Made by a program: the position numbers and the translations under genes
Notes under the pieces: model-generated
The model's database searches: none
Told to the model about the DNA's origin: nothing
What the model saw: the letters and a program-made list of their open reading frames with translations, nothing else
Source of the DNA: Dryomyza anilis
Taxonomy: Eukaryota > Arthropoda > Insecta > Diptera > Dryomyzidae
Direction of reading: 5' to 3'
DNA: 64,000 bases
NCBI GenBank assembly: GCA_951804985.1
Contig: OX638134.1
Location: 6,262,001-6,326,000, forward strand
Part shown: positions 58,951-64,000 of the stretch, piece by piece
How the letters are laid out: each line of letters starts with the position of its first letter
Numbering within the stretch: position 1 is the stretch's first letter

Positions 58951-60200
58951 TGTACAACACATGACGTATGAGTGACATATATAATACTTGCTTTAAATGC
59001 ATCTTTTGTCTATCGAGTGCTGCAATAAAGTAAAATATGTATTAATTTAACAAATTTGCATTAAATAGCATTTCAAAAGTGCTTTAAACTATTTATTTTA
59101 ATAGTATTTATTTTAATTCTTAATAAATTTCGTTATACTTTGCATAATTCATAACATTAAAAACATAATATTTTAGTATTTAAGTTCTAAACTAATACAG
59201 AATACAAAATAGTATAATATTATGCAATAAAATTAATAATAAGTATAATATTAAGCAAATTTAATGCATTTGATTTATTTTTAGTATTAATACGTTCTTA
59301 AAATTTTAATTATAAAATTTGTTTTGAAAAATCTATGATTTTTAAGCTTAGAAATTTTAGTATTTAATACGTACTTTCAAACTGCATAAATAACGAAAAC
59401 AAATATATTTAAATCTTTCGCAAGACAACAACAAAAATTAAATTGTACACCATGGTGTATGAGCAACATTTATTGCAAATGATTTCATGTCACATATTTC
59501 ATTTACCAAAAATAAACTTTATATAAAAATGCTATTCTATCAACTACTACAGTTCAAACTACTTAAAATTTAAATTTCAAGTTACTAGTTTTTTTAGACT
59601 AAAAACCATTTGATTGACATATCAAAAAAAAATATTATATTTATTTACTATTAAATTAAATTATTCTGTAATTAACCCTATATTTTAAACTATTTTAAAT
59701 TTATCAATTATTAAACTTTACAAATATTGAAAATACATGTATATAAATCTCTCCAAAAACCTCTTCAAAATTGCAATAATATGATAGTTTGAACCACATT
59801 ACGTATGAGCAACAAATGCATTCAAGTGCATATATTTCATGCACCAAAATTATGATCTATATATAAATTATTTTATAAAAACCACTACAATTCAAACTAT
59901 TTAAATTTCAAATTTAAAGTAACAAGCTTTTCTAGTTTTAGAGTTCTATTCAATTCATTAATATTCAAATGAAAAAATATGTAATTTTTTGTTAAATTAT
60001 ATTTCACTCTAATTAACAATAGATTCTAAAGCATATTTAATTTGGAAATTTTAAGCTGTACAAATTTTTGCAAATAAATGCATTTAAATCAGTCCACAAA
60101 CCTCTTCAAAATTGCAATAATATTGAAATTTGTACATCTTTACGTATGAGCTACATTTATATTAAATTCGATATAACGCATTTATTTCATATACCAAATA
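58951..60200 (-). repeat. decayed ~345-bp satellite with conserved box (inverted copies)
   Basis: Reverse-strand boxes at about 58952-58978 (ACATGACGTATGAGTGACAT), 59444-59470 (CCATGGTGTATGAGCAAC), 59791-59817 (CACATTACGTATGAGCAAC) and 60131-60156 (CTTTACGTATGAGCTAC); spacings about 492, 346 and 341 bp. CCTCTTCAAAATTGCAATAA precedes the last two at the same offset (59759 and 60103), confirming a tandem unit of about 343 bp. Confidence 0.7.
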
Positions 60201-61090
60201 ACCATATATACAAATTATATATTATGAACTACTACAATTCATACTACTTATATTTTAAATTTTGACTTACTTGCTTCTCTAGTTTTCGAGTTTTAATGTG
60301 AATAATTTGCATAAAAATGAAAAAATATATTTTACTTTTACTTATAAATTTAATTTTCAGCTTCAATTTTAACACAAATAAAATCAGTATTTCCACAAAA
60401 AATAATTTAATTTTTTATATAAAATATTTAGAGAAAATTTCTCAAAAAAATTTACCACTGTGCATTCTCAACGACTTAAGGCACATTGACACATCCTAAA
60501 AGCCACTTGCTGACGATAATTGACAGCTCATATATGACCATGCTACGCAGCTGCTGCTGTCTGCTGGCAGCTGCTGTCAACAGGACAAATGACAAACCGA
60601 CAACGCAATAAACAGCATAATTATGATGTGCTTAGAGCACGGCAAACGCATGAAGAGCACTTGCTGGATACTGTCTAAGTAAAACTTTTTTTTTACTATA
60701 CAATGTAGCTACTATTGGTAGTATCCATGTTGTATATGTCGACACTATGAATTTAAAATAGCTACTGGTAAAAGATGGGTTAATCCGACGACATGACCGG
60801 ATTTAATAAATGCAAACAAATGTCACAGCAGACACACAGACACAAGAAGCAGCACAATGTTGAACCGAAAGGATATTTTATGTTTATTAGCATTTCATGT
60901 CCTGATAAAATAAGAAATTATTTTATTTTGGCAAAGCTATTATTGTGCGTAATGTTGTTGTTATTGTGGTTATTATTTTTGATGTTATTGTAGTTTTTGT
61001 TGTTGTGATTATTATTATTTGGGGTTATTTGTTTGAATATTTATTGGAATATTTATTTTTACAAGAGAAAAATACTGTGAGATGGCTAAA
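60201..61090. other. spacer without recognised gene
   Basis: 60480-60660 is GC-richer (CAGCTGCTGCTGTCTGCTGG) and could be regulatory or an exon of an unrecognised gene. No frame is convincing. 60940-61030 is T/G-rich. Confidence 0.4.
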
Positions 61091-62745
61091 ATCGATCAAC
61101 AGACTTATTAAAAGACCTATTTACAGACCTATTAACAGTCATATAAAAGACAGACCTAATAACAGACCTAATAACAGACCTAATAACATACCAAATATCA
61201 GATCAATTAACATACATATTGACGGTCCTGTTAACAGACTGTGCTGTTAACTGACATAGTAACAAACGTATTAACACACCAATTAACAGACCTATTAACT
61301 GACACTTAACAGACCAATTAACAGACATTTTAACAGATCAATTAACAGACCTATTAACAGACCTATTAACAGATCTATTAATAGACCTCTTACCAGTTCT
61401 ATTAACAGACCAATAACCAAACCTATTAACAGACCTAATAACAGACATATTAACAGACATATTAACAGACATTAAACAGACCAACATTTATTAACATATT
61501 TTTTAACAAACTTATTAACTGACCAATTAACAGACAAATTAACACACCTATTAACAGACGAATTAACAGACCAATTAACAGATCTATTAACAGACCTATT
61601 AACAGACTAATAACAGACCAATTAACAGACTAATTAACAGACATTTTAACAGACATTTTAACAGACCTATTAACAGACCTATTAACAGACCTATTAACAG
61701 ACATTTAACCGACCAATGACAGTCCAATAAACAAACGTATTAACAAACCTATTAACAGACCTAGTAACAGACCTATTAACAGACCTATTAACAGAAATAT
61801 TAACAGACCTCCTAACAGACCTATTGACAGACTAATTAACAGACCTAATAACAGACATTTTAACAGACTTATTAGCAGATCTTTTAACTGACTTATTAAC
61901 AGACCTATTAACAGACCAATTAACAGATATTTTAACAGACCTATTAACAGACAAATTAACACACCTATTAACAGACCTATTAACAACATTTAACAGACCA
62001 ATAATAGACATTTAAACAGACTAATTAAAAGACATTTTAAAAAACCTTGTAACAGACCTATTAACGGACCTATTAACTTACACTTTAACAGATGAATTAA
62101 CAGACCTACTAACAGACTGATTAACATACCAACTAACAGACCTATTATGAGACCTATTAAGAGACATTTAAACAGACTTATTAACAGACCTATTAACATA
62201 CCAATAAATAAACCTATAAACAGACCTATTAACAGACATTAAAAGAAATATTAAAGAAATATAAACAGAAGTACTAACAGAAATATTAACAGATCAATTA
62301 AATGACCTATTAACAGACGTATTAATCAACCTAATTACAGACCTATTAATAGACCAATTAACAGACATATTAAGAGACCAATTAACACAATTAACAGACC
62401 AATTAACAGACCAATTAACAGACCAAATAACAACCTATACGGAGACCGATTAACAGATCTTTTAACAGACCTATTAACGGTCCTGTTAAAAGACATTTGA
62501 ACAGAACTATTAACATGCCAATTAACAGACCTATTAACAGACGTATTAACCAACCTAATTACAGACCTATTAAGAGACCAATTAACATACCAATTAACAA
62601 CCGATACGGAGACCGATTAACAGATCTTTTAACAGACCTATTGACGGTCCTGTTAACAGACCTATGAACAGAACTATTATCATGCCAATTTACAGACCAA
62701 AAAACAGCCCACCTAATATCAGACTGATAACAGACCTTTGAATAT
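61091..62745. repeat. 12-bp ATTAACAGACCT array, 1.65 kb
   Basis: Units (A/C)TATTAACAGACC with many variants. Higher-order duplication is seen at the right: ACGGAGACCGATTAACAGAT plus about 100 bp of following sequence occurs near 62438 and 62607. Minus frames reading LLIGLLIGLLIG are repeat artefacts. Confidence 0.93.
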
Positions 62746-63720
62746 TGCATTGCGTGCGACAGAGAGTGCCATAAATGGACGAATGCTAAGATAACTAGAT
62801 AGAAAGTGATTCAAACAACGTAAATTTGACAAACCATAAATTTAAAAAGTAGTCAGTTTGACGTATCGAAAAAGATAAAACAAAGGTAAGAAACAAACTT
62901 TCTGACACACATACAACACATTAAATACCCACACAAATTATTCAACCAAAAACATACACAAAATATAACCTAAAGTTTGAGGCTAAAAACACTAACATGG
63001 CCAAAACACACACAGAACATTACGAAAGTTAGGCATTAAATGTTGCCAATTAAATGTTATACATTTTGCTGTTATTATTCTAGATGTTATTATAACTTTT
63101 TTTGTTGTTGTTGTTATAATTTTGCTTTTATTGGTGTGCGTTTTTTTTATTATTTGTGTTTTGTTGTTCTGTTTGTGGCATACTCATTTCTGCTAATGCT
63201 TCCGGTTCTTCTACTGTGGCTGTCATGTTATTTGCTGAGTTTTTGTTTATCTTCAACCGCATTTAGTTTTTGCTGTACAAACATTCTGTAAGTCACGTTA
63301 CGTCGTGTTCTCTTCTAATTTGTTTTGTCGCACACAACCACACATAACACACACACACATACTTTTAAATACAGCCACACTTATACCGATGAAGATACAA
63401 ACAAGCAATCAGCATTTAAGCCACAGCTAGTACAGCAATAATCATGGTTAACTTTGCGACGACTTTGCGATGCCTGTCAGAGTAAAACTATTTTCCAACC
63501 ACATGTCTCAAAGAAAAGAAGTGGTTTGTTTTTTTTTTATATTGGCTAAAGTCAACCAAATCTGTAGGAATTTGCTTAAATTAGCACTATTTAGTTGCTT
63601 AATTATTACAAATAATGAAAGATTTATAGAAATTTGTAGTAACAATTTATGGTGTTAAATAATATGATACACATTGTAAGAGTAACCAAAATTCATTCCA
63701 TCCATTTTGTTTTAAAAAAA
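62746..63720. other. non-repetitive AT-rich spacer
   Basis: Contains short CA tracts (63330-63360). The plus frames at 63040-63291 and 63470-63658 are T-driven without support. Confidence 0.45.
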
Positions 63721-63729
63721 GAAAAAAAG

Positions 63730-64000
63730 TACAATAGTAGAAAAAAAACAAATAAGGGATATTGGTGCCAGTTATAAAACTCTTGGTCTGTCCGTCTATT
63801 CGACTGTTCCTTCCAGCATCACGTCTAAACAGCTAAAACGATTTGACTGAAATTATGCACGAAGATACTATAGAGTCTGAAGGATTACACAAACTATATA
63901 TGGGCGGTATTGCGCAAAGGGGTGTGTCACATTCCATCTAATCTAAACTTTCACAACGACCTAATTAGGCACTAGAGGATGAAAAACTCAAAAATAAAAT
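63730..64000 (+). mobile_element. edge of a dispersed fly repeat, cut by the window end
   Basis: TCTTGGTCTGTCCGTCTATTC, GCTAAAACGATTTGACTGAAA, GGCGGTATTGCGCAAAGG and similar words match the style of the non-coding interspersed repeats at 28.5-34.3 kb, though it appears to be a different subfamily. No coding content. Confidence 0.5.

Noticed and set aside
61705..62750. Minus-strand LLIGLLIG repeat frames
   Set aside because: Readings of the 12-bp ATTAACAGACCT array.

Overview
The window looks like intron-rich nuclear DNA from a higher (cyclorrhaphan-type) fly. It is very AT-rich and full of short-unit tandem arrays. It carries fly-type dispersed repeats, a Penelope-like retroelement, palindromic MITEs, and two multi-exon genes with GT..AG introns. 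Nothing bacterial is present, and most long open frames are artefacts of simple repeats.

Two protein genes can be supported, both predicted to encode four-pass membrane proteins. Gene A is on the minus strand. Its exons lie at about 41.7, 38.6, 37.1, 26.9, 22.2 and 9.6 kb, with an optional coding 3' region at 9.5-8.6 kb, so its introns are 1.4-12.5 kb long and stuffed with satellites and transposons. Gene B is on the plus strand (12875-14588, three exons, 211 aa) and lies wholly inside the 12.5-kb intron 5 of gene A. The two share two phase-0 intron positions. One is in the first membrane segment, with a Trp 12 residues after both junctions. The other is just before the third, where both exons open with xxPxxxxPW. 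This makes gene B look like a DNA-level paralogue nested antisense in its relative. I recognise neither gene by name.

Layout: 1-4.4 kb, a 524-bp satellite in head-to-head arrays; 6.8-8.5 kb, a degenerate AAAATAAGAAACGTTT array; 8.6-9.7 kb, the 3' coding part of gene A, with two in-frame TGA codons (one removable by a 93-bp phase-0 intron, one followed by C and 115 open codons); 9.7-12.1 kb, a duplication, a hairpin and a TACTATTAAA array; 12.4-14.7 kb, gene B; 14.9-24 kb, minisatellites with 20-, 19-, 8- and 19-bp units and the 60-nt fourth-membrane-segment exon of gene A; 25-26.6 kb, a decayed satellite and a hammerhead-like motif; 26.9 kb, exon 4; 28.4-34.7 kb, a cluster of nested mobile elements; 35.5-41.8 kb, further minisatellites, exons 3, 2 and 1, and two MITEs; 42.4-46.2 kb, a 10-bp satellite with higher-order structure; 47.5-50.3 kb, a Penelope-like element broken by two DNA elements; 50.4-57.5 kb, more 20-bp minisatellite and two MITEs; 59-60.2 kb, inverted copies of the decayed satellite; 61.1-62.7 kb, an ATTAACAGACCT array; the right end, a dispersed fly repeat.

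The least expected signals are the nested paralogue pair, the possible UGA-C readthrough extension of gene A, the hammerhead-like motifs at Penelope ends, and a roughly 20-bp box (core CATACGTCATGTGGT) preserved in otherwise decayed ~170/340-bp repeats.
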